In this document: positions 1 through 10,094 of the stretch, one piece after another
Layout of the letters: each line of letters starts with the position of its first letter
Numbering within the stretch: the first letter of the stretch is position 1
Assembly (NCBI GenBank): GCA_024220505.1
Contig: JAKZZE010000002.1
Location: 1,674,001-1,738,000, forward strand
Source of the DNA: Rhizopus arrhizus
Lineage: Eukaryota > Mucoromycota > Mucoromycetes > Mucorales > Rhizopodaceae
Direction: 5' to 3'
DNA length: 64,000 nucleotides
Notes under the pieces: generated by a model
Database searches by the model: none
What the model was told of the DNA's origin: nothing
Seen by the model: only the letters and a program-made list of their open reading frames with translations
Made by a program: the position numbers and the translations under genes

Positions 1-25
1 ATCATATAATAATCAATATGAATAG

Positions 26-514
26 ATTTGTTTCAAGTTGAACAACTTTCATACTTGTATGATCATCACCATGAGCCTTGCAAGTACCTCAAATAAGCTA
101 AAACAAACCTGGAGATCACTCTCTCATAGAGACATGAACACATTCAAGTTTTTTAACAAGCTACTCAATATCAATTCAAACATGCATTACTATCGACAGC
201 AACTCCATGTAACCAAAAAACGACCCATCATACCGTTCCTTCCTGTAGTATTGAAAGATATAACGTTCCTCAAGGAGAGCCCAATCACCCACTTGAACAT
301 GGTTAATTTCTCAAGATGTCAATCCATCAAAGAGTATGTGGAAAAACATCGAAAATTGATTGATAAACCTTACTGGTTTGTGCATGATCTGGTACGTGTC
401 CCGTACGTAAGCTCAACGCATCTGGATACACAAGGTTTATTAGATCCCATTGGTGATTGGATGGAAAGTCGATTGAATGGCATTCAGGAAGGATATGTTT
501 GTAGCTCATGTTGA
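26..514 (+). CDS. RasGEF (Cdc25-type) catalytic domain, C-terminal exon, partial
   Basis: This is the 3' exon of a Ras guanine-nucleotide exchange factor; the rest lies left of the window. The exon probably opens after the AG at 24-25, because the frame has a stop just upstream and the first residues fit the RasGEF core. Visible motifs are LNNFHTCM, then LKQTW, YYRQQL and PIIPFLPVVLKDITFL, which is the conserved proline-rich/LKD block of Cdc25 domains, followed by NMVNFSRC. The stop is TGA at 512-514. Members of this family load Ras-type GTPases with GTP at membranes. The exact target (Ras, Rap or Bud1-like) cannot be told from this fragment. Confidence 0.8.
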   Translation: MCFKLNNFHTCMIITMSLASTSNKLKQTWRSLSHRDMNTFKFFNKLLNINSNMHYYRQQLHVTKKRPIIPFLPVVLKDITFLKESPITHLNMVNFSRCQSIKEYVEKHRKLIDKPYWFVHDLVRVPYVSSTHLDTQGLLDPIGDWMESRLNGIQEGYVCSSC

Positions 515-849
515 ATATTGTATAGCCACTATGAATAATAAAAAGCATGTATACGCAACTCATTATTTTACCTTTTGCTTTACTCATAAATCTGGATTTC
601 CAACATGACAAAGAAATACATGTATATTCTTTTATGAGGCTGATAAAAGTAAAGATAGCTTATACGCTGACTTATTTTAGCCCTCCTCCTCTTCTTTAAA
701 TGAACAAAAGCAATAGCGAAGCAACTATACCCTAAGCAGTTAAAAAAATAAAGCTAGCAGTAATAATGTAAACTTTAAAGGATGCTCCAGGATGATATTG
801 GATGTTTGTATTTTATCTTTTACCAAGGTTACATTTTTTTTTAGTGTAT

Positions 850-1500
850 GAGTTCAGATGAACTCGTAGTAGAATTTAAATGTATCCTCCAAGAAAAGTA
901 GTTCCTTTGGAAGATAATCCAATGCTTCATGGTTAAACCAGATTAAGGTAGAGTATGCTTTGTTTTTCTCTCATACGTCCATGAAAATCTCTCAAGATTT
1001 TACAAACTTGGTTCTTTTAGTTAGTGCAATGTTATTTTTATAACACCAGTGATACAATAGCTATAACACAGCTTTTTGTCAAAGTCATACAAGTTGTTGA
1101 GTTTTTTATACTTTATGCAATTGAATAGAAAAGCAATCTTTATACCAGAAAAGCCAAAGGAAATACATACAGAATAAATGATTCTTGGATAAAACAAAGT
1201 ATAAATTAATAAAGTATAAGGATGAAGTCATTATTTCAGAATACAATTCATGAAGTTTGTAAATTTTGAAACCCATAGCTCATCGCATCATTTTCATCAC
1301 TTAGCGCCACACATTTGAGAAAATTCCAGTGTTGGTCAGTGAGAGACCATTGTCTTTGCAAGCTTTAATAGCTCCGGCATTTTTTAAAAGATGAGGACTA
1401 TATTATTGGCAAATAATAAGAGCGGCTAATTGTATCGGAGAAATATCTTTAGTTGGTTGCTGCGGTCGTAGTTTTTCATTGGAAAAACATTGTGAGCATC
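850..1500 (-). pseudogene. Decayed protein-coding gene, family unknown
   Basis: Two stretches read as plausible protein on the minus strand but are broken. Near 1480-1310 the frame reads through LRPQQPTKDISPIQLAAL, a TAA stop, then NAGAIKACKDNGLSLTNTG. Near 960-860 it reads AYSTLIWFNHEALDYLPKEL and LEDTFKFYYEFI before a stop. Stops and frame changes separate the pieces. The composition is more like coding sequence than the surrounding spacer. No family could be assigned. A functional gene with unusual introns is possible but less likely. Confidence 0.3.
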
Positions 1501-2035
1501 ACAAAATTATATACGCCTAAAAAGGAAACAAATATTCCGATTCGCCTTGGAAACTTTTTTTTCCCAACAGAATCGCATTCAGCAAAGGCTTTTGTCTTTT
1601 TTTATTTACAAAGATAACCTTTAGATCGCATTTGCTTATTCTATTATAAAAAAATAAGAAGTATTATAAAAAAAAAGAGTGCTTATTTGAAATAATGTGG
1701 AAAAAAAAAAATCACAGCGCAAAATGACCCTGCATGTTTACGTAAGATGGGAAATTGTAGAGTAATGACATAATAAGCAAAATTTCCAGTCCAGCCTGAA
1801 TGGATTTTCATCTTTTAAGAGAATGGCAGAGCAAAGGATATGTTCTTTTTTTTTTACTGCAACATGCATATATAATCCGTTTGCAAAACAGCGTTTTTTA
1901 TATAAACTACAGACAATGAATATTGATGAAAAAGAATAAAATAAAAAACGCGTCCATTGAAACACAAATACATAATAATTTATCTAGTGCTTCGGGAATG
2001 GATTTTTTTATTTCTCGGGAAAGTTGAAAAACAGA

Positions 2036-2043
2036 TATAAAAG
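2036..2043 (+). promoter_or_regulatory. TATA box of the aldo/keto reductase gene
   Basis: TATAAAAG lies 56 bp upstream of the ATG at 2099, at the expected distance for a short 5' UTR. Confidence 0.55.
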
Positions 2044-2098
2044 TGTATCATTTTCCTTCTTCTTTTCTTCTTTTTAACTTTATAAAATATACACGAAT

Positions 2099-3217
2099 AT
2101 GACTGCTGATTACGTTGTTTTGAACAGAACTGGTGACAAGATGCCTCTTCGCGGTTTTGGTTGCTGGAAGATTGAAAAGGATGTATGTGCAGATGTTGTT
2201 TATAAAGCTATCAAAGTTGGCTATCGTCACTTTGATGGCGCTTGTGATTACGGTAATGAAGTCGAAGTTGGACGCGGTATCAAGAAAGCCATTGATGAAG
2301 GAATAGTCAAGAGAGAAGATCTCTTTAGTAAGTTTAAGTTATACGTCTTCTTTCTCTTTCTGACTTGTTATTATAGTTGTTACCAAATTATGGAACACCT
2401 TCCACAACAAAAAGAATGTACGACCTGCCTGTGAAAGGCAATTAAAGGACTGGGGCTTGGATTATTTTGATCTTTACCTTGTTCACTGTAAGATACGGAA
2501 ATAGTGTGTTTTTTTATATATTTACGATTTCATCTAGTCCCCATTCCTTTGGCTTATGTTGATCCCTCTCAAAAGTATCCTCCTGAATGGTTCAAAGGTA
2601 ACAGCACTGCTATTGAAATTGAAGCATCACCAATGCATGAATGTTGGGCTGAAATGGAGAGACTTGTTAATGATGGTTTATCCCGTAACATCGGTGTTTG
2701 TAACTTTAACACTCAAGCTCTTGTTGATATGTTAACCTATGCCAAGATCAAGCCTGCTGTTTTACAAAGTAAGAATTGGAAAAGAGCCATTTAATAATTT
2801 TTTATTAATCATTTTTATAAAACAGTTGAACTTCATCCTTACTTGCCTCAAGCCGAATTAACCAAATGGGTCAAGTCTCAAGGTATTCACATCACTGCTT
2901 ATTCTTCCTTTGGTCCTGCCTCTTATGTCACTTTGGGTGAACATGGCAAGAAAGCTGCTCCTTTACTTGAACATGACGCTGTTAAATCCCTTGCTGACAA
3001 GCACAAGGTCTCTGCCGGTCAAATCTTGTTGCGTTGGGCTTTGGATCGTGAATATGTTGTAATTCCCAAGAGTGTGAATGAAAACAGAATGAAGGCAAAC
3101 TTTGATGTCTTGGATATTAAATTGGATGAATCAGACAACAAGGCCTTGGATGCTCTTAAATCAAACCAGAGATTCAATGATCCTTTGGTTTGGTTCGACT
3201 TACCTCTCTTTGCTTAA
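2099..3217 (+). CDS. xyl1: NAD(P)H-dependent D-xylose reductase-type aldo/keto reductase
   Basis: Four exons (2099-2327, 2377-2487, 2538-2768, 2826-3217) join to a 320-residue protein, the usual length for xylose/aldose reductases. The expected AKR tetrad is present: Asp46, Tyr51 (CDYGNE), Lys80 (VTKLWN) and His113 (VHFPIP). The C-terminal cofactor loop reads [14 protein letters not shown], and the protein ends [15 protein letters not shown], close to the RFNDPW ending of fungal xylose reductases. It would reduce D-xylose or other aldoses to polyols in the cytosol. Other aldo substrates such as glycerol or arabinose pathway intermediates cannot be excluded. It is tail-to-tail with the thioesterase gene, with 86 bp between stops. 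Confidence 0.88.
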
Positions 3218-3303
3218 AAAAGTAGTTTATTGTATGTGTGTGTGTGTAAATAATGATAACAATAAAAAAAAGAGGATGATTTCCTTTTTTTGTATGAAAA
3301 TTA

Positions 3304-4876
3304 TTATTGTATTGTATTATGATGCTCATTGATAGACTCTAATAACATATGCCGTGAATGAACCCCTTGGTATCTTCTACGCTTTGCATCAATCCACAAC
3401 ATAGATTCTGAATATGTTTTTGGCAGGACACGTCGAAGTTTGATATCTGAATTACTTGCATAAAGCGTAAAATGAAATATATTTGTCACCTCACGTGTAT
3501 TCTTTTCAATATGAACCACTTCCGCCACCACGCGTACTTGCACTGTACGATGAGGAAATCCCTCTGAAAGAACAATATTTGACCGTAAATTCAAAAGAGT
3601 ACCTACGTGAACTGGTTTCCTAAATGCCACTTCATCCATTGACAGCAAGGTAGGTGACCACGATTTCATGAATAAGGCTGTATTAGCATAAGCCAACTCG
3701 TACGCACGACGCATGAGATAACCACCAAAGATATTATTGTGAATGTTTCGATCCTGAGGCTGCATCAAAAAATTGCTCTCGATCAGTGTATGACTCATCC
3801 AGACTTTTTCTGGTGGAAGCGACTGCCTTTCTTCATATTGTGAATATTCTAAAAAGATGTTGTGGATATCCAGTCGCTCAGAAGACGTTGGTGGTTCACG
3901 CGTCAAGGCTGTCTCCGATGCACGCTTCTTTTTTTCCTTGGATAATTTCGCCATTTCAAAAAGTCGCTCTTCAGCTTTTGAAGTGATCCGAAGAGGGTTG
4001 ATCTTAACAGGTTTTTGTGTTACAGAATCAATGGCAACCATAGTAAAACGAGTAGCAAGGATTGTATTCTTACCGAGGACACACAGCGTATCTGGGTAAT
4101 TTGTTTCAGATAGCTCATCTCCGCATGTCTCTGCTTTAATAAACACTACAAAAAGGAGAATTAATAATAGAAGAAGGAAAGGTTTAAGATGTGTACCAAT
4201 TACCTTCCATTGAACTTGTGCCTACATAGATAACATGGCCACTTAACTTATAGTTTTCATGACCAGCTTCAGGTAAAAATAAATCAAGTCTGTCAACGCT
4301 AGCAGTGACTATGGTAATAGGAGCAGCATTAGGGTTGCCATTGTCAATATGCTTATATGCAATGGCACCAGCAAGTGCATCAATATCTACCGAGAAAAAA
4401 AAATAAGTTTTTCTATGCACAGATTTTTTTGTGTGTGTGTGTATGCCTTCTAATAATTTTCCAGTTCTTATTTTTCCATTTGAGAAAATGTATTCATCCA
4501 AAAGCTTTGGATCAGATTTAAAAGGCAAGTACTCTTCCATAAAACTATCACTCATCTTAACAAAAAGTTAAAGAATAAATAAAAATAAATAAATAAATAA
4601 AAATTTACTGTTTTTTCAATCAATAAGCGAGGTTCGATTGAAGCAAAGACAGGGCGTTTACATTCTCTCTCAAGGATCTTGTCTACCCAAAATCCTCGAG
4701 GCTTTACCGAAAATACACTATCTAATATCATTTAATGAATATTGTCTAATCTTCAAAAAAAAAAAATTACTTTCATCTTTAATTGATTCATAATGAAAAT
4801 AGCGAGCAGGTGGCCATTTGATAAGTCGTGATGCAAGGGCTCTTTTGAAAAAATCTCTGGTTTGAAATCTAAACAT
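3304..4876 (-). CDS. Acyl-CoA thioesterase, ACOT9-like, mitochondrial double-hotdog
   Basis: Five exons (4876-4771, 4721-4609, 4555-4447, 4386-4204, 4145-3304) give 450 residues. The start at 4876 adds a presequence (MFRFQTRDFFKRALASR) that is arginine-rich and free of acids in its first residues, suggesting mitochondrial import. The first hotdog follows GKLLEDIDALAG. The second contains NIHNNIFGGYLMRRAYELA, VAFRKPVHVG and EVTNIFHFTLYA, all typical of ACOT9. These enzymes hydrolyse acyl-CoAs to free acid and CoA. The third intron (4446-4387) uses a GC donor, is 60 nt long and has no stop codon in frame, so its retention would add 20 residues between the exon ends. The spliced form gives the family-typical LLEDIDALAG, so I take it as an intron. 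Confidence 0.85.
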
Positions 4877-5692
4877 TAAAAAGAATAAAATGCTTTATCT
4901 CAGGGTCTTTGATGAGAAAGGATATTTAAGAGTTTGAGTGAAACCTTTTTGCTGCATAAAAAATATTAATAAATTCAATATAAACTCGTAAAGTATGCTT
5001 GAGTATTAAAATAATACAAATTTGTGTCTTATATTGGCATGAAAGCAATCAAAGTGTCCTTTACTGAAATTAATGATGGCTATTATTTCATGAATTTAAA
5101 GTGTAATTAAATAAAATGTTTATTAAACTGACAAATGTGATTATAATAAACGCTTTAGTTGAAGTAATCAATTTGAAATTGATTTTCTTTTTATTTCGTG
5201 AATTTTTTTACGTTTCTGTTCCTACAATCCTTTTTAATTATAAACAGTCTAGGTGAGTTCTAATATAAAATACAATTTTTTTTCGTATCTCTGTGCATGA
5301 ATGTTTTTTTAGTTATTTTCTTGAAAGCCTCTGTCGGCTTATTAAAATAGGTCAGGGATTAAAGTCACATTATTAGTGACTGAAAGTATTTGAAGAAATG
5401 AATAAAATAGAGATTTGTTACCGAAAATACAAAGTTTGTTGAATTAAATCTATTGTTTTATGCTTTGAAAGGCACTAAAAGTTTCTAGTGTCAGGAGAGT
5501 ACGGTTCATAAAACATAGAGACAAAAGAAGCCTTTAGTTCTTTATGTATCAAAAAGATAACGTCCAATAAAAAGGTTTATTATTGAAATTTAGGTTCTGC
5601 TGACGAAACACTTTCTTGACGTAATGGGTGTGACTTTTTAATTTGAATCACAGAGATTTTAACTAAATAAGGAGTTTCCGAGTCCATTTAAT
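4877..5692. other. AT-rich spacer
   Basis: This stretch lies between the thioesterase start and the U5 promoter. I see no ORF, RNA gene or repeat in it. Confidence 0.5.
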
Positions 5693-5738
5693 TTTTTTTT
5701 GGTTATCACAAGGGACTGCTTTTGATAACCAAAAAAAA
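5693..5738. repeat. Perfect 16-bp inverted repeat upstream of U5
   Basis: Arms 5693-5708 and 5723-5738 are exact reverse complements (eight T, GGTTATCA / TGATAACC, eight A) around a 14-nt loop. The right arm abuts the TATA box of the U5 gene, so it may be a promoter element or an upstream terminator-like hairpin. Confidence 0.8.
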
Positions 5739-5739
5739 G

Positions 5740-5747
5740 TATAAAAG
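5740..5747 (+). promoter_or_regulatory. TATA box of U5 snRNA gene
   Basis: TATAAAAG begins 40 nt before the inferred U5 5' end, fitting a Pol II snRNA promoter. No PSE-like motif was recognised. Confidence 0.6.
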
Positions 5748-5779
5748 AAACCATTAATTCCAATTTCTTTTTGCTCTTT

Positions 5780-5904
5780 GTACTTCTGTCTTGTGCTCAT
5801 GTCGGATAAATCTTTCGCCTTTTACTAAAGATTTCCGTGGATGCGGGACACTAAGGAAGTTTACCCTAATTTTTTGGTAACTCCGTCATCTATGATGAAG
5901 GGAG
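5780..5904 (+). ncRNA. U5: U5 spliceosomal snRNA
   Basis: The invariant U5 loop I is present: stem arms 5808-5815 and 5827-5834 are complementary and enclose CGCCTTTTACT (5816-5826), followed by the conserved CCGTGG. Downstream is the Sm site AATTTTTTGG (5868-5877) and a terminal hairpin at 5881-5904 (CTCC..GGGAG). Twenty-six nucleotides precede ATAAATC, as in human U5. The 5' end at 5780 is also where the homology with the truncated copy near 58.13 kb begins. In the U5 snRNP, loop I aligns the exons during both splicing steps. The transcript points at the kinase gene, whose stop is only 40 bp away on the other strand. Confidence 0.93.
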
Positions 5905-5943
5905 TTTTCATTATAAATAGTATTAAATGAAAAAAAAGGAGCT

Positions 5944-6458
5944 TTATTTTTTTAATAAATCATCCAACTGTCTTCTCATTATTTGATTTTCTCTTTGTAA
6001 TAGAAGGTTTTCCCGTTGATATGTTTGCAATTGCTGTTCAAGGGATTCCTGCACAAAGTGAATAAATTAATAGAAAACACAGAAAAATAAAACTTACGAC
6101 AGTGGAGGTGAGTTCACTTGTAGGTGACTGCTGTTGTGGTTGATGCATCTCTTTGGTACTTAAAAGAGTATAAAGTTCACCTAGTATTTGTCTTTGCACA
6201 TCGTTTTGTGTTAATAGTTGATTGATTTGAGAATGAAGAGGGACCACTTGTTGAGTAAGTTCGAATCTTCCTATTTTTTTAGCTTCTGTATACTTTATAT
6301 CTTGGACACTTGGTCTTCTAATAAAACCTTCTTGACTCATTGTTCTATAAAGTGTCTTTCTATCAATGGCCTTTTCTTCTGAAAATGTTACTACAGGTTT
6401 ATCATGTAAATTGTATTGTTTTGTCTTTTTGTCCTACAATTCTATTTAGTCTTCGTTT

Positions 6459-6490
<32 letters not shown>

Positions 6491-8074
6491 CATATTATCT
6501 GCCGTTGGTACTCACATCTTGAAAAATAGGGAATACAGATGGAGCAGAAGCTTGATGTTGATGTTTACCCTGCCTTGATACCCTGAAATCGTCACTCAAC
6601 GCCCTTTTGGATAATGCATGTCCACGACCCTTGACAACTGCATGACCAAAGGAGATATGCCTCTTGGGCCGACTATCACCAAAATCCCACTCATCTGTTG
6701 TTGGATTTGTCTCCGTCTTTTCAGTTAATCGCTTCATAGGGCGTTGATCGATTGTTGGTATATCGTTAATCAAATTCTTGACTAACCATTCTGGTTTCTT
6801 GGCTTGTTTAAAAAATGGATGCTGCAATAGCTTTTCAGAAGATGGACTAAATATAACTTTAGTTTTAAGGAATTAAGGAGCAGTTTATTGTTTACCGCTT
6901 TGTAGGGTCTTTGTTCATGCAGAGATCAATCATTTCTTTAAATACTTTTGAGTACTTGTTCACGGTTGATTCACGACATAGAGTAGGTGGATCTCGAGAT
7001 AGGGTCAACATAAGTACCTACAATACAGAAGTATTTCAATAAAGGAGAGTGAAGGAGAAGAAAAAGAGATAGTTTACTTTTAAAGGAGGCAGTTTAGCGA
7101 ATGGTGCCCTTCCTGTAGCTAACTCAATTGCAGTTATACCAAAACTCCAAATATCTGCTTTATAATCATATTCTGCTTGTTCCATTACTTCAGGAGCCAT
7201 CCAACAAGGCTAAAATAGATTTCCTTTTAATATATACTATAAATGGGTATATTTGTTATATATGTACCGTGCCAACGAATGTCTTTCGAACACCTGTTTC
7301 CATCAAAGAACTCGATACTCCAAAATCTGCTAATAAAACAGTACCGTCTTGATCCATGAGTAAATTACCAGCTTTTACATCGCGATGAATATGTCCATTT
7401 TTGTGAAGATAGACCAGTCCCTCAAGTGCTTGTTTTAATATAGTGGCGATACTTGTCTCATCCAATCCATCAGGAAAACTAATTTTGATAATGTCTAGAC
7501 ACGACCCTATTTTAAGACTATTAAATTGAATTCTTAATGTTATCTTTTCAGTATACTTTCCTACAGACATGTAAGGTGTAACAATATAAAGCTTAGGCCC
7601 GTGAACAAAAGAACCAAAGACTTGTAATATATTTGGATGCTTTGAAAGCGCCATTAATGCTGTTTCCCTCTACAATAAAGTTAAATACTCTTGCTGATTT
7701 GTTTTAAATTCATTTTACTCTCAACTCATCGATCTGATTTCTTTCAAACTTGTCTAAATCAATGACTTTAATGGCTACTTTCTTGCTGTGTGATTTATGG
7801 ATAGCACTGTAAACTGTAGCAGAAGATCCGTATCCTATGTAAAGGATTAAAAACGCGTATAAGCAAAAGTAGGTTTTGTTTGTTTACCAATAGGTTGGTT
7901 TATTTCAAAATCATCCATGTTCCATATTGGTTGAGGTGAATTAGGCTGATGAGATGTTTCTGTTGAAAGATGATTGGTTGACAGCTTTAAACTGTTGGAT
8001 TTTGACTTCGTTTCGTTGACATTATTTACTAAAATGGGCTTTACTTGTTCGCTATTGCTGCTTGTTATCATCAT
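5944..8074 (-). CDS. STE20-family Ser/Thr kinase, OSR1/FRAY-like
   Basis: Eight exons (8074-7888, 7834-7719, 7669-7268, 7209-7078, 7017-6896, 6846-6516, 6433-6098, 6048-5944) give about 576 residues. An N-terminal Ser/Thr-rich leader precedes the kinase domain: GYGSSATVY loop, VAIKVI lysine, [10 protein letters not shown] catalytic loop, DFGVSSSL, and WMAPEVM, closest to the OSR1/SPAK (GCK-VI) group. The C-terminus has GRFEL and an amphipathic coiled coil ([18 protein letters not shown]) rather than a recognisable OSR1 CCT domain. The ATG at 8074 is preferred because a TATA motif lies near 8140, downstream of which the longer ORF start would sit too close. Exon 3 carries 54 in-frame, stop-free bases between MSVG and GSCLDI that may be an unusual intron. 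Intron 6 contains a run of 30 T. Confidence 0.85.
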
Positions 8075-8131
8075 TAGGAAAATAAAAGTAAAAAAAAAAG
8101 GAGAAGAAGGGCAGGGAAAAAGAGAATACAA

Positions 8132-8824
8132 ATTTATATAAAGGGGAGTTGAACTAATAAGGGGAAATTTATCCTTTTCTTTGCATAATATTCATCTAGA
8201 TTTCTTTAGCAACTGCTCATGATTTTACTGCTATTATTTTCCCTTTTCAATTTTGTATAAAAGTTTTCCACTTTATTGATTATAACCTTTTTCTGATCAA
8301 TCTTGATATTTATACAAGTAAGACATCCTACATTATTTTGCTTTAGGAGCTCTTTGGGATAATATGACGTACAAATCGTACTGTACCATGTCTAATCAAA
8401 GATAGTATATACAATGATAATATATATTGTTATGTATGGTTATATAGTTCAAGTTTAGAATGGTTCAAACCTTTTATAAATTATTCAAACTTGCTATTCT
8501 TTATATATTTTTTTAAATGTGCTATTGATTCAACGATAAAAGCATAAACACACACAATATAATTCTGTGAGCCAAGAACGTGAAATAAGATGAACACGAG
8601 TTTTTTTATTCTAAATTCGATTAGAAATAGAAGATATTCTTTTATTCATTTTCACTGTTTACATGCATAAGGTTACAACCCATTCTTTTCTTTTAATAAC
8701 AAATTGTAAGTTAATAATTCAACAGAATTATATGAATCTTAGTCAAGCTGTAACTCTACAAAAATATTTTATAAAATGACGCTGGCTGGAACGGTTAATA
8801 AAGTGGCAATAGTATACACATGAT
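8132..8824. other. AT-rich spacer
   Basis: This is the promoter side of the kinase and the 3' flank of the LYR gene. Nothing further is recognised. Confidence 0.4.
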
Positions 8825-10094
8825 TTATTTCTTCTTTCTTTTATTCTTATTTAAAGTGCTGTCAATCACCTCCGCACTAGGTACATCCATTAATACTTGA
8901 GTAACTCCTTTCACTGCCCAATTTGATTTTGATATTCTATAATTCGTGCCTTGCTTCCAAAGTGTATTACCTGTAAACATAGTTATGCAAGGTATCTCGC
9001 TTAATAATCTTCTATACAATCTTCTTTTCTGTCTTTCGTCATATCTTTGAGAAAACGGCAAAAGTTTCGGTCCTTTCTTATCTTTTAACTCATCCTGCTC
9101 GAGATAATCCAGAACACTAGGCTTTGAAGGCGCCGAGTAAGGTGATCTGATGTCAGCCACAGTCTGACTTCGGGCAAATCTTGACTGAGGCACAAATGCT
9201 GTCAGATGAGGGGATAGATGAGCAATGTTTGGATTGCGCTCATATACGTAATAAAATTCATCCCACCGTGGCCCACCTCTGCCCAAGACAGCCAAAGAGA
9301 CTGGATGATTCGCTGCTGCTCCTGCTTTTGTCTCCAACTCGCACAAGATTTCAAAGGGAAGTGGTACCTGAATTCGATCTAGTAACATTGAGCGGTGTCT
9401 CCAAAGCAAATTGGCCTTTCTGCCAGGATGTAACGGCTTGAATGCTGGTACAGGTAATTCCGGTTCTAGACGTTTTCCCAAGTGCTGCGTTATTAAAGCA
9501 GATAAGGGTGGGCATAAGGGTGGAGGTGGTGCTGTATGAGGTACATGCGGGACAAACGGCTCAGGTAATTTGAAATCTTCTGGTTTAAATTGATGTAAAT
9601 AGGGCTAAGTTATATTTCCTTTCCTAGTTAATTAAAAGCATAGAGAAACAATGGAAATTATGCTTTCTTACATAAAGTAAAGAGTGTCGCACTTTGCCTC
9701 GTCTTCCATACACTTCTAAAAGAATCTTGTATGCACTTTTCTGCTTTCCTCGATTGGCTTGCTCAATTCGATGCAATTTCTATACGTGAAAATAAGAAAC
9801 ATTGGTTGACTATTGTCTCTCTGTATTGCGCAGTACCTTTCTAGCTTCTTTTATTTTATTCTTTATTCTTTCAATGTCTGTACATGATTTATATTCTTTA
9901 AAAGTAAGTCTTGCGCGATCTTTTATATATATTCTAGAGAAAATATGAAAATAAAACTTTGAATTTAAATGAAATGCTGAGTATTTCTCTTTTTTCATTT
10001 AATACCTTGATCTATCATCAAAAAACAGCGATCCTTCAGCTAGTATACTCTTATACAATGCTCGTATATAAGAAGTATGATTTGCAGGAAACAT
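8825..10094 (-). CDS. LYR-motif (Complex1_LYR-like) protein, probably mitochondrial
   Basis: Four exons (10094-10006, 9933-9837, 9779-9672, 9604-8825) give 357 residues. The N-terminal 35 residues contain YIRALYKSILAEGSLFF, a variant LYR motif (LYK), then IYIKDRARLTFKEYK and ERIKNKIKEARK, then a segment reading RIEQANRGKQKSAYKILLE, the helical pattern of LYR proteins. The long C-terminal half (PxPPLCPP region, WRHRSMLLDRIQVPLPFEIL) and basic tail (NKNKRKKK) belong to a fungus-type extended form. LYR proteins bind acyl carrier protein and assist Fe-S or respiratory complex assembly. The specific client is not evident. Confidence 0.7.

Larger units (their letters stand above)
515..2098. other. 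Spacer with gene relic and AKR promoter
   Basis: No intact gene is seen. It holds a decayed minus-strand gene (about 850-1500, listed separately) and, near the right end, a TATA box for the aldo/keto reductase. The rest is AT-rich without recognisable signal. Confidence 0.5.

Noticed and set aside
8102..8131. Upstream start giving the kinase a hydrophobic N-terminal leader
   Set aside because: A TATA motif near 8140 would place the transcript start downstream of or at this codon; ATG 8074 gives a leader consistent with a soluble kinase.
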